Shown: positions 54,053 through 64,000, counted from the stretch's first letter. The stretch is DNA of 64,000 nucleotides from Siphonodentalium dalli (GCA_032622095.1 CP136066.1:204376978-204440977); one strand, 5' to 3'. Notes: a model not told the origin generated them from the sequence alone. Program-made: numbers and translations.

Positions 54053-54058
54053 AATAAA
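54053..54058 (+). promoter_or_regulatory. Candidate polyadenylation signal AATAAA
   Basis: I saw no AATAAA between the PC2 stop and this point. A GT-rich tract (about 54066-54085, tttgtagttgtgtcttgt) lies 10-30 bp downstream, as expected of a cleavage site. Confidence 0.5.
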
Positions 54059-54075
54059 TACATAAATTTTGTAGT

Positions 54076-54390
54076 TGTGTCTTGTATTCCCCGTTAAATC
54101 AGTGGAAATCATTTCACACCACTTTCATTAAAACTTCTCATTGTTAATAAAACTCAGCCCAACATCATGTACAAAGCAGCACAATGCACGACTGAAAACA
54201 TTTGTGACACGAGTATTTGGAGATTTTCAAGTTTTATGTATGTAATATTACACTTGCTAGTTGACCATAGTACTAATATGCGTTGCAATGTTGTTGTTAT
54301 GGTGCAGTCGTGTCACTAAATACTACATTATTTGGCATCAGTCCCCCGTCTCTTTCCAGGAGATTTCAATTTTATTTCATATCGTAATAT
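54076..54390. other. Unclassified sequence downstream of PC2
   Basis: No exon, RNA or repeat recognised. Confidence 0.45.
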
Positions 54391-54882
54391 ATAACCCTTT
54401 CATGACTGGAGCTTTCTGAACTTTTTGGGGAAAACCCTGTGCCAGTGCATTGCCTTATATATGCGAGTCAACCATAGGTCGCCTCGCATATATAAGGGAA
54501 TGCATTAGCCTAACAAATTTTATATTATTTTTTATAATTTTTATAAAATACAAGAAAAAGTTTTAAAAATTGGTAACAAAATTATATAAGAACGTAAGAA
54601 ATAATGATAAAAAAATAAAAATTGTTAATGAATGTAAGAAAAAAATATGAAAAATTGATAAAGAATGCAAGAAAAAATTATCAAAAATGATAAAATTGCT
54701 AAAGAATGTAAGAAAAAAAATAATGAAATTGTTAAAGAACATAAGAAAATTTATTAAAAATGTTAGGCCAATGCATTCTCTTATTATATGCGAGGCGACC
54801 TATGGTCGACATATATAAGATAATGCACTGGCACATGGTCTTTAATGTTCCGCCGGCGCAGCTCCCGTCGTGAAAGGGATAA
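54391..54882. mobile_element. Hairpin MITE, TTAACCCTTTCATGACGGGAGC family
   Basis: Left ATAACCCTTTCATGACTGGA, right GCGCAGCTCCCGTCGTGAAA-GGGATAAA (both TTAA boundaries mutated). Hairpins at about 54446-54512 and 54769-54835 (the latter with a deletion). Spacer of AGAATGTAAGAAAAAA-type units. Confidence 0.85.
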
Positions 54883-55359
54883 ACACAAGACCAAGATCTA
54901 ATCAAAGATAAGATCATTTCGCTGACGAGATTCTTTGAATTCATTACCTATGCTCATTCTAATTTACGTATGACTGAAAAGTTACAGTCCATGTGCATGT
55001 TTACAATGTGATTGGGCAATATGTAAAGAAATATGAAAGGTATGCATATTCTTATACTCTAAAAGCTAGTCACTGGCCACGAGCATCAGGGGACCTTGAA
55101 TTTTTCCTAAGATTTCAGCAATGCAATATTCATCATGTATTGTAGCTTTGCATTGCTGAATAGAGCTATTGTCGAAAATAAATTGTTCTGAACACAACAT
55201 GAGGACATATTTATGTAAAAACAATTGCCATGTGGTCCAATCAAGTCACCCAATTTCAAGGTAAATAGTGGCGCCCCCTGGTCCTTAACGACCAATATTT
55301 TGCTGAGTAGGCAAAAACTGTTGAACAATTGTTACCCGCATTTCCTGCCGAAAATGATT
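54883..55359. other. Unclassified intergenic sequence
   Basis: Nothing recognised apart from the start of the 34-bp flank repeat at 55360. Confidence 0.45.
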
Positions 55360-55393
55360 TATGTGGGCTACGGGATAAGATAGTTCAAAATTG

Positions 55394-55850
55394 TGACCCG
55401 CCATATCAAATCCAGTCGTAAGTCGGGATTTGTTTACCCTGTGCCAATGCATTCTCTTATATATGCGAGTCGACCATAGGTCGCCTCGCATATATAAGAG
55501 AATGCATTGGCCTAACAATTTTTTATCATGTTTTTTAAATAAATGTTTCTTACAATTTTTAGGACATCAAATAAAAAACATCCATTACCCTGCAGGGAGC
55601 CCCATACATATATAGAAGCATATAGAAGAGTGTCGTCTGCTCATGTTTGTCTGGAGCTCTGTATGGGTGAAATTATAAAATTGTTAAAGATACAAGAACA
55701 AATTATTAAAATTGTAAAAAATTGTTAGGCCAATGCATTCTCTTATATATGCGAGGCGACCTATGGTCGACTCGCATATATAAGAGAATGCTTTGGCACA
55801 GGGTAAAAAAATCCCGACTTACGACTGGATTTGATATGGTGGGTCACATA
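55394..55850. mobile_element. Hairpin MITE, TGACCCGCC family, with 34-bp flanking direct repeats
   Basis: TGACCCGCCATATCAAATCC and AGTCGTAAGTCGGGATTT at the left are mirrored by AAATCCCGACTTACGACTGG and ATTTGATATGGTGGGTCA at the right. Hairpins at about 55444-55510 and 55731-55797. Flanked by identical 34-bp sequences (55360-55393, 55851-55884). Confidence 0.9.
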
Positions 55851-56060
55851 TATGTGGGCTACGGGATAAGATAGTTCAAAATTGGTTCGTTCGTCATCCA
55901 GATTACCTGGATTTATTCGAAGACAATTTAAATGGACGTCGTGTATAGTTACATTGTATCTGGTTCGCATGCATATCGTGTAAATTATAGTACATTTGAA
56001 CAGTGAGTTTACATCTCACATTCTGTGAAATAGAGTCATCGAAACAGTGGTCTGTGCATA

Positions 56061-56480
56061 TATGTGACCCGCCATATTTTTTTACCCTGTGCCAATGCAT
56101 TCTCTTATATATGCGAGTCGACCATAGGTCGCCTCGCATATATAAGAGAATGCATTGGCCTAACAATTTTTTACAATTTTAATAATTTGTTCTTGTATTC
56201 TTTAACAATTTTATAATTTCGCCCATACAGAGCCCCAGACAAACATGAGCAGACGACACTCTTCTATATGCTTCTATATATATATGTGTGGGGCTCCCTG
56301 CAGGGTAATGGATGTTTTTTATTTTATGTCCTAAAAAACATGATAAAAAATTGTTAGGCCAATGCATTCTCTTATATATGCGAGGCGACCTATGGTCGAC
56401 TCGCATATATTAGAGAATGCATTGGCACAGGGTAATAAAATCCCGACTTACGACTGGATTTGATATGACGGGTCACATAT
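56061..56480. mobile_element. Hairpin MITE, TGACCCGCC family, second nearby copy
   Basis: ATATGTGACCCGCCATATTT at the left has lost about 25 bp of its inverted repeat. The right end is full (TCCCGACTTACGACTGGATT, TGACGGGTCACATAT). Hairpins at about 56093-56159 and 56360-56426. Confidence 0.88.
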
Positions 56481-56589
56481 TATAAGAAAGTAATACAAGT
56501 AATCATATGTGATAATATTTCATCTCATCTGTCGTGAAAGTTTCCTCGACGTAATCCAACAAGTCAAATCGGTTGGGATAATGCTGGTT

Positions 56590-57040
56590 TTAACCCTTTA
56601 ATGACGGGAGATTCCTGATTTTTTTGCGAAAACCCTGTGCCAATGCATTTTCTTGTATATGCGAGTCGACCATAGTTCGCCTCGCTTATATAAGAGAATG
56701 CATTGGCCTACCAAATTTTATATTATTTTTTATAATTGTTAAAGAATGTAATAAAAATGAAAAACTGATACAAAATTGTTAAAGAATTTAAGAAGTAATG
56801 ATAAAAATGAAAAAAAATTGTTGAAGAATGTAAGTCAAAATTGATAAAGAATGTAAGAAAAAAATGATCAAAAATGATAAAATTGTCAAAGAATGTAAGA
56901 AAAAATTATAACAATTGTTAAAGAATGATCAAAATGATCAAAAAATGTTCGGCCAATGATCGACTCGCATATATAAGAGAATTCGTTGGCACAATGTCTT
57001 TAATGTTGCGCCAGCGCAGCTCCCGTTATGAAAGGGTTAA
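56590..57040. mobile_element. Hairpin MITE, TTAACCCTTTAATGACGGGAG family
   Basis: TTAA 56590-56593 and 57037-57040. The terminal inverted repeat TTAACCCTTTAATGACGGGA is mirrored by TCCCGTTATGAAAGGGTTAA. First hairpin about 56640-56707, second reduced to its right half. Best-bounded copy of this family. Confidence 0.9.
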
Positions 57041-57239
57041 ACCAGTATTATCCAAATCGATTTCACTATAACTGGTTCACGTTGGAGGAACCGGGAATAC
57101 TCACCTGCATGCCACTTTATTCTGTTCATAACTTGCTCATGTATCTATGGTTGTGCTCTTCCTCCAGTCAATTCATTGTCACTCTACGGCGACGAAAGCG
57201 TCGGGCATTATAATGCGCATGGTTTATTTTCCTGAGTAA

Positions 57240-57700
57240 ATATTTCACAGGGGCGTGGCTAAAGGGTCTACGTTGAGGGGTGTCCATCTTGAAAATCCAC
57301 CCCCACCTGAACCAGTCCAAAATCATATGTTCGCGAATTACCATTTGATGACTTGCACCCCGCACCCCGCCCCGCCCCCCCCCGCACCCCGCACCCCGCC
57401 CCGCCCCCGCCCGCCCTTGGATTGGAACTTTCTAACTGATACCTCAAACTTTCCAACTGTTGGAAATTTACAACCTGACACCCCTAAGGTTGGAAAATGG
57501 CCATTTCAGACCATTTTTTTCTATTTTACCAAAAGAAGTAAAATATGCTACTGTTGATCTAAAAAAAAAAACCAACGAATTCCCCACTTATTACTGGTTT
57601 CAAAATCAAATGATCAGAACAATTTCAACCTGCGTGTGGTGTATAATTTCAACCTAATGTGTCAGGCATGAAATGTCCAACTGTTGAAAATATGACAAAA
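57240..57700. repeat. Dispersed repeat R1 (copy 4) with C-rich block
   Basis: GGGGCGTGGCTAAAGGGTCT, a CCCCGCACCCCGCCCCGCCC-type block (57358-57412), then CTTTCCAACTGTTGGAAATT and TGACACCCCTAAGGTTGGAA as in the other copies. Confidence 0.65.
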
Positions 57701-57712
57701 GTTGGGGAGGTA

Positions 57713-57877
57713 GGCACCACCGCCCCATCCCCACCACCTCCGTGTCACCACCGCCCCATCCCCACCACCCCCGTGTCACCACCGCCCCACCCCACCACCT
57801 CCGTGTCACCACCGCCCCACCCCCACCACCTCCGTGTCACCACCGCCCCACCCCCACCACATCCGTGTCACCACGTC
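57713..57877. repeat. 33-34-bp C-rich tandem repeat, five copies
   Basis: Unit CACCACCGCCCCATCCCCAC-CACCTCCGTGT. Proline/histidine-rich ORFs are by-products. Confidence 0.93.
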
Positions 57878-57987
57878 CCTGATATATAAACTTCACAATA
57901 CTTAATATATTATAATATCATCACATATTGGTATGTTGCTATACGGAGATTGTTCTGGTGCGATAAAGTAACTATAACACCTCTCTA

Positions 57988-58025
57988 TCCGGTCAGGCAC
58001 ATCCTGAATTCCACTATTATACTGG
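57988..58025. repeat. Outer inverted repeat, left arm
   Basis: CCGGTCAGGCACATCCTGAA-TTCCACTATTATACTGG is the inverse of sequence at 60738-60790. It lies 112 bp outside the 2.3-kb palindrome. Confidence 0.85.
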
Positions 58026-58137
58026 TATTTAACCATTACCGTTTTGTTAATTTGGTAAAAGATGGATAATCCAAAATCATATTTCACACAAATATTATTC
58101 AACATCAGGTCACACTAATACGGTATCATACATATTA

Positions 58138-60425
58138 GTCCAGTGCATTTATGGTTTTACCCAGAACTAATTGCAACAGAATGTTTTTTTGCTGGAATAG
58201 GTACAGATACCCTCCATAAACAACATACTAAAAATCAGCAAAATTCGGAAAAAGGGAAATTGGTTATTTTCGTGAAATAAATTTGGGAAAATTTGGTCAA
58301 ATCATCAATTTATGGATTTTCTTTAACGTATATAAAAAAATTAAATACACAAGTCCTACAAATATCATGCCTATTTTGTTGTCCTCACTTTCCTGAATCC
58401 AGACCTGAAAACCAATGTCAGAGTTTTTGAGTATTTTTCGAGTTGTGTGCCTTCAAAAATGTGCATTTACCTTATTTCGGAGCCTAAATTTCGCATAATG
58501 AGCCAAATGTCGTATTTTATGGTTAATTATTTTTAAAAAGAGCGCAAAATGCAGAGCTTTTTCACTGTTTTTGTAATTTCGTCACTAGATAAAACACAAA
58601 AAATGATTAATATGTGCATCCATGGTTAAGAAGAATAAAATATTCTCAAACAAAATGTGTGTTCCATTGTATGGACTTAGCCAAATTTGCCACTGACACA
58701 GAACCCGTGTGATGAAATGCCATATTTGAGGTCATGTATATAACGCAATAAATTAAAATCTATATGCTCTGCTTTTCTCGCTACCTTTTAAGAATACAAG
58801 ATTGAACAAATTGTGATGGAATTTCTAAATACATTGGTGAAGAAAATTAAATTATGGCTCCATGAACTCGTAGTCTAGCCTCTTTCCGAAAATGCTATTG
58901 TGGGGCGTTTCTGTCAATTTTTTAAAGGTTTTTGTGCATATTCAGAAATATTAACGAAAGTTTATTGTGTAAAAGTATTTGATATTTCTTCTTATATCAG
59001 TTTTACGTTGAGAAAATAACATTTCAATGGTTATACATATGAATGTCACTGGATTTCACTCATCATTTCGGGAATATTACTCCAAATTTGAATGGCAGAA
59101 ATATGGGGTAGGGGAAAGCATATCAACAAAAACTATAAAATCAGGCATCTTGAAACATACAACTTTATATTATCAGCTGCTGCATGTATTGTTCTTTCAT
59201 ACGTAATTTAGCACTTTCTTTGTTTATATTCATTGACAGAGCTATAATCTTTTTTGTCGTAAAGTGGCAGTGAAATTTCAAATTGGCATTTTGAAATTGT
59301 TTTTAAACAACATGGCCATAACATTCTAAATAAAAGTTCAGTAACGCATTAAGCCGTTTAATAAAGCAACAGGAATATATACAAACTGGAAGAAAACAAC
59401 TTTGTGTCTGAAATGGCTGTATTTTGGTGATATTACATTTTATGATTTCTCTTACCCCTATACAAACGTTCAAATTTGGAGTTAGTTTACTGAAAAATGA
59501 GAGAAATCAAGTGACATACGAGGGCATAACCAATGTAAGGCTTAATTTTCAACACTAAAGTGTTGGGGGAGTAAAGTTCAAATAATGTTACACATTAAAA
59601 CACCATTTGCTTTTTCTATTTATGCCCAAAAACCGTTTTGAATGGACAAAAATGTCTCAACATGGCATTTTTGGAAACAAGTTAAGACTAAGGATTCAAA
59701 GGGCCATAAGTTGATTTTCTTAAATAAAGTTTTGTTAATACCTTTGCAATTTGTTCAATCTAGTATACTTAAAAGGTTACAAGAAAAGCAGGGCATATGG
59801 ATATAAAATGATTGAGTTACATGACCTCAAATATTGCATTTCATCACACAGGTTCTGTGTCAGTGGCAAATTTGGCTAAGTCCATACAATGGAACACACA
59901 TTTTGTTTGAGAATATTTTATTCTTCTTAACCATACTTGCACATATTAATCATTTTTTGTGTTTTATCTAGTGAGGAAATTACAAAAACAGTGAAAAAGC
60001 TCTGCATTTGGCGCGTTTTTTAAATAATTAACCATAAAATACGACATTTGGGTCATTCTGCGAAATTTAGGCTCCGAAATAAGGTAAATTCCCGTTTTTG
60101 AAGGCACACAACTCGAAAAATACTCAATAAATCTAGCAATGGTTTTCAGTTCTGGATTCAGGAAAGTGAGGACAACAAAATAGGAATGATATATGTATGA
60201 CTTGTTAATTTGATTTTGTTATATACATCCATGAAAATCCATAAATTGATGATTTTACCATATTTTCCCTAATTTATTTCACGAAATTCACCAATTTCCC
60301 TTTTTCCGATTTTTGCTGATTTTTAGTATGTTGTTTATGGAGGGTTTATGTACTTATTCCAGCAAAAAAAAATTCTGTTGCAATTAGTTCCGGGTTTGGC
60401 ATTTTTTCTCATAAATGCACTGGAC
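58138..60425. repeat. 2.3-kb imperfect palindrome bounded by TA
   Basis: The ends are GTCCAGTGCATTTATGG and its inverse CATAAATGCACTGGAC, each flanked by TA (58136-58137, 60426-60427). The arms stay alignable inward: TTGTTGTCCTCACTTTCCTG at 58379 and its inverse CAGGAAAGTGAGGACAACAA at 60160; TGACCTCAAATATGGCATTT-type text at both 58720 and 59825; ACTCCAAATTTGAA at 59080 and its inverse at 59470. They meet near 59286 (ATTTCAAATTGGCATTTTGAAAT). No ORF of note. Similarity falls from the ends to the centre. Confidence 0.9.
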
Positions 60426-60737
60426 TATATAGTTTATCCATGAGAATGATTTATCATGACGGCACACGATAAGCAACTCAATTAGCATGCAATTAGTTGA
60501 AATATTGTTATGAAGGAGTGATTGAGTCATCCTGCTATTGTCATTTAGAACGGGATATATTAGTAATGAATAACAAAGCTGGCGCAAAAGATGTCACAAC
60601 GAATTTTGTCGGAAGACTGTTCATTCGCTGCGATATTGTTAAGAGTGTAAGAGTGACACTTGGCTGTGCACTGGTATGTGCCGTCTTCTATTCCCGACGC
60701 AAATAAAGGAAACATGAATATGTTATAGTCAGATATC

Positions 60738-60800
60738 ACTATAATAGTGGAACATCACTATAATAGTGGAATTCAGGATGTGCCTGACCTGTCTATAGTG
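60738..60800. repeat. Outer inverted repeat, right arm, with internal duplication
   Basis: CACTATAATAGTGGAA occurs twice, then TTCAGGATGTGCCTGACC, the inverse of 57988-58025. On the coding-like strands both arms read YNSGIQDVPD. Confidence 0.85.
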
Positions 60801-60962
60801 AATATTGTTGAAATAGCTGCCAAAAATTGTCGATCCCCACTTTTATATTTTAATTTTACAGAAGCAAATCGCATGATGAACAAGTCCGAGAACAAGTTTT
60901 TATCGTTCTATGTATTTATAGAACAAACGATGGTAAGCTTTACGACTCGGTTCGTCATCTCT

Positions 60963-61095
60963 AGTAAATACCCCAGGGTCGAAGGTCGAACACAAGGGTC
61001 AGTTAATACCCCAGGGTCGAAGGTCGAACACAGAGGTCAGTTAATATCCCAGGGTCGAAGGTCGAACACAGGGGTCAGTTAATATCCCAGGGTCA
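60963..61095. repeat. 38-bp tandem repeat, 3.5 copies
   Basis: Unit AATACCCCAGGGTCGAAGGT-CGAACACAAGGGTCAGTT. Confidence 0.95.
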
Positions 61096-61409
61096 AAATA
61101 CAGGGTTCCGGAACCTTTTTTTTTATTATTTTATTATATTATTTTTAGAAGTTTCTCCCCATTTTGAGGAAATCACACCAAGCATGGGGGAAAATGGCTT
61201 CAAAAACACTATTTTTCAAAATATCAAATGTGTTGACAGCACTACCCGTTCCTTAGATATTATTCTTCATCACAAACACCCATAAAATATGATAAAGCAA
61301 AACAAGTTTGAAAACTCTAATCCCAAATTCAAAACCTGGTAGATTTGTTTCAAAATCCGATGTCCTCGCCAGACGTCTAGCTATGTATTGACCTAAAATA
61401 TACGTAATT
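61096..61409. other. Unclassified intergenic sequence
   Basis: Nothing recognised. Confidence 0.45.
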
Positions 61410-61740
61410 ATTAGCTATGTAAGCGGCCAATGTAGTAGCAAATAGCTGAAATCATAGAAACATTCCCCCTTCTCGCTCCCAGAATGCAAAATAATTCAAA
61501 CTAAGATATAGAGTTATTCCCCTTCCATTGAAAATAATAGACTTTGCAAAACAGTCCAGCTGAAACTTAAGCAAGACAACATGCTGGTACCTCAACAAAA
61601 ACAATATGTTCACAGTTTGTTACACCAGATAAGTTGATAATACAATGTTTTGGAGCTTCCTCTTTCAAATGGTATATAATATGGCATATGTTTTACATAA
61701 TGTTATCTGGGGGTTTGAAAATTAAACCCTGTGGTCTTAA
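61410..61740. mobile_element. MITE family M, copy 6 (internally deleted)
   Basis: CCCAGAATGCAAAATAATTC, GAGTTATTCCCCTTCCATTG, AACAATATGTTCACAGTTTG and TTCAAATGGTATATAATATG. Right end AAATTAAACCCTGTGGTCTTAA. The left half of the central palindrome is missing. Confidence 0.75.
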
Positions 61741-61789
61741 ATCGAGATGTCGAATCGGACTTGGCAAAATTAATGTTCACAATATATAG

Positions 61790-61858
61790 TCAGTGGGCTG
61801 GAATACCCGCACAGCGGGCTGGAATACCGGCACAGTGGGTTGGAATACCGGCACCACA
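61790..61858. repeat. 25-bp tandem repeat, about three copies
   Basis: GTGGGCTGGAATACCGGCACA with small changes (GCGGGCTGG, GTGGGTTGG). Confidence 0.85.
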
Positions 61859-61866
61859 CCTAATAT

Positions 61867-63040
61867 ACTAGTCCAAGTCTTCTTGTACTAAAACCAGCTA
61901 AGATATTGGGATGGCGATGCTGGTCTTTAGTCCAAGACCGCTTGTATACCAATCCTTTGACACGACTTACGCCCACGATCTGTGGCGGGAATTTGTGGTG
62001 TATTTTACTGGATTTACCTAGCAAATTAATACATGATGCTATATGCATCGGAAAGGCTTACATCTTATGGTCATAATGGTGTATAATAATCTAACTTTAA
62101 TGTTAAATTACACATAGAATATTCCGGTTGATTGCCACACACATCGATTTGTTTCTCTGTTTGTTTACATTTTAACCGAAAGCCGAAGTGGTCCGAATAA
62201 GTTCGGCATAATCCGCTGTTTGTTCTACTAATTCTACTTTCTGTTTCTATATATAGCGCGGGTTTTCCGAACAAAAATAGCGAAAACCGATCGCCCGAAA
62301 GTCCAGTTTTCTATGTGCTTTCAGAACAATTCCCGCACTAAAAACTTAATGACATAATGGAGGATCAGAACGGTAGTTTTGTTGACAATTTTCGCAAGCA
62401 ACTTGTCAAAATTAGAGCAAATTAGAACTCTTGTGTCTGACTTGCCATGCGTGATGTGCATTTGACATCTGTGTTGATAAAATAATCGGAGAACCGAATC
62501 ACACAGTTTCGAAATATAGTTCTTCCGTTTTAGTGGGACTTTTCAAACTTAAGGTTCATTTATTTAGTGTATTACATTTATATCTCCAATGTTTAATTAA
62601 TCTATTTATTATTTTATTTATTGACACACATAATTACGATTACAATGGAGAATTCATCGCAATTTGCGTTGTTGTCCAAAATCTACGGAATATTTTCAAC
62701 GGAAAATGCCGAACGCAGTTCGCAAGGTCAACTGAGTTCGCATACTTTAAAAAATATGTAAACACTGCGGCAAATGTTTCTTTTCACATTAAATTACCGC
62801 TTTCAATTCACAACCGATGTGGGTTTCAGATAAAATAGCATGTCTTCTGCGGAAACTATCCGTTTATTGTAGCAATTGTGATATTTTATTTCATATAATT
62901 GTGGTTTTATTTGAGCGGATCACTAACGCTTAAGTCCTGTCAAAGGAATGCATGGGCCTGGAACTCGGACTAAAGACCGGCACCTCCATCCCGATATCTT
63001 AGCCGGCTTTAGTACGAGAAGACTTGGACTACTAATATAC
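61867..63040. mobile_element. 1.17-kb element with ~80-bp terminal inverted repeats
   Basis: The left (ACTAGTCCAAGTCTTCTTGT, ACTAAAACCAGCTAAGATAT, TGGGATGGCGATGCTGGTCT, TTAGTCC) is mirrored at 62958-63038 with about 85% match by eye. The interior ORF 62533-62838 (101 aa) has no transposase motif I can see. A fragment of the end is at about 49505-49580. Confidence 0.8.
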
Positions 63041-63633
63041 ATGCATGGTCCATCGTTCGTGTGTGTATGATGACTATTGAAGAAAACGGTGTTATTTGTA
63101 TCATATCAGTTTCGGTGATATGTTACGTTTATAGTTATACACATGTTGTACTCATTGACCATGATATATTCATATAAAGAAATATATGTTGTTGTTAAAT
63201 AATAAACGTTGATGTTGGAAGTTAGAGTTATATTTAAATATTTACATAGCCCGCCTGTGTCACATTAAATCGTGGTCGGTGATTTTGGTAAACTGCCAAT
63301 TAAGCTACCAGTTGCATAACCCAATAACACACAAACCCCAAATAACACACGAACACGACGTCACAAATTGTTGACCTGATCTGACCTAATCACTAAAAGC
63401 GGTCAGCAGAATAATTGGGCGTGCTTTTCAAATTCCAGCCGAATTGCATCTGAAGCCAGTTATTTATATCGATTACGTTATCGTTATTAATAAAAGCTTG
63501 TATATCTTATATAGGGTTGACTTAATGTGCTGCCTGTGTTGGTCTCAAATTATCGGCAGATGTTGTGAAAATAAATAAAAATACACTCAACATTTTTATG
63601 GGATTAAATCATCAAAAATCTATATAAATATAA
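63041..63633. other. Unclassified intergenic sequence
   Basis: Nothing recognised. Confidence 0.45.
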
Positions 63634-63775
63634 GAAATGAATGTAGTGTGTGTGCGTTATTGTGGGAGACGGTCCTGTGGTCGTTGTGGGCACATTTAGT
63701 GTAAAATAAATGTGCCCTAAAAACGACCATAGCGCCGTATCCCCCAATAACACACACATACTACATTCATTTCTT
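63634..63775. repeat. Foldback, ~65-bp arms
   Basis: AAGAAATGAATGTAGTGTGT, GTGCGTTATTGTGGGAGACG and GTCGTTGTGGGCACATTTA are mirrored by TAAATGTGCCCTAAAAACGA, CCCCCAATAACACACACATA and CTACATTCATTTCTT. Confidence 0.93.
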
Positions 63776-64000
63776 AATTGTTCCCCTATTTTCTGAATTG
63801 CATGGACTTTACACTATCAAATTATTTATATAAGCAATTGAAAATACTAGCTCTGTTGACACCCCCCCCCCCCCCTCATAATTTGAAAATTACTCAGGTC
63901 CTTCGAGATATTTGGTTATATTTAGAAAATTACAAACTAATGTAGCTGGTCCCGAAAACAATTGAGGTGGTACACTAAGCACAGCCCAATACCAATACCA
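63776..64000. other. Unclassified; poly-C run near 63863
   Basis: A run of about 17 C, otherwise nothing recognised. Confidence 0.5.

Larger units (their letters stand above)
53290..54075 (+). other. PC2 3' untranslated region (predicted)
   Basis: The region from the stop codon to the first AATAAA hexamer has no coding homology. It holds a 3-copy tandem repeat (53433-53530). The 3' end is placed just after the hexamer at 54053 because a GT-rich stretch follows. Inference only; no transcript was available. Confidence 0.5.

Noticed and set aside
1062-56406. Many ORFs with peptides such as [38 protein letters not shown] and [21 protein letters not shown]
   Set aside because: These are the 67-bp hairpin translated in different frames and strands. 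The same peptides appear at every copy and there is no family or codon signal.
57255-57889. Proline-rich ORFs
   Set aside because: They arise from C-rich low-complexity and 33-34-bp tandem repeats.

Overview
The window is animal (bilaterian) nuclear DNA: AT-rich, with long GT-AG introns, no operons, microsatellites, LINE and SINE fragments, and a very high load of short inverted-repeat (MITE-like) elements. The repeat style suggests a marine invertebrate, but I cannot fix the phylum from this sequence.

One conventional gene is visible. Nine exons on the + strand between 12334 and 53289 join in a single open frame of 499 codons (498 residues plus stop). They encode the subtilisin-like catalytic domain, P domain and C-terminus of proprotein convertase 2 (PC2/PCSK2, neuroendocrine convertase 2). 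The Asp/His/Ser triad is intact and spaced as in human PC2. The oxyanion position carries the PC2-specific Asp (WASGDGG). The signal-peptide and propeptide exons were not found in the first 12.3 kb, so the promoter and 5' exons are probably upstream of the window. A 3' UTR with an AATAAA at 54053 follows the stop.

Almost everything else is mobile DNA. The dominant theme is a near-perfect 67-bp hairpin, seen about 32 times plus fragments. It usually sits as an oppositely oriented pair inside elements bounded by TTAA. The same hairpin-containing core (CCCTGTGCC to GGCACAGGG) occurs inside at least four sets of outer ends. Three of these start TTAACCCTTT and resemble piggyBac-type non-autonomous elements; the fourth starts TGACCCGCC. 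Two hairpin subfamilies differ by compensatory changes in the inner stem.

Layout: 1-12.3 kb, repeats only. 12.3-13.7 kb, exons A and B. 13.7-27.8 kb, a 14-kb intron made of nested MITEs and LINE 3' ends. 27.8-38.1 kb, exons C to E with large minisatellites between. 38.1-53.3 kb, exons F to I with many MITEs, several within 100 bp of splice sites. 53.3-54.1 kb, 3' UTR. 54.1-64 kb, intergenic repeats including a 2.3-kb imperfect palindrome (58138-60425) flanked by TA, and a 1.2-kb element with long terminal inverted repeats (61867-63040).

Ends of many old elements are approximate because they were aligned by eye.
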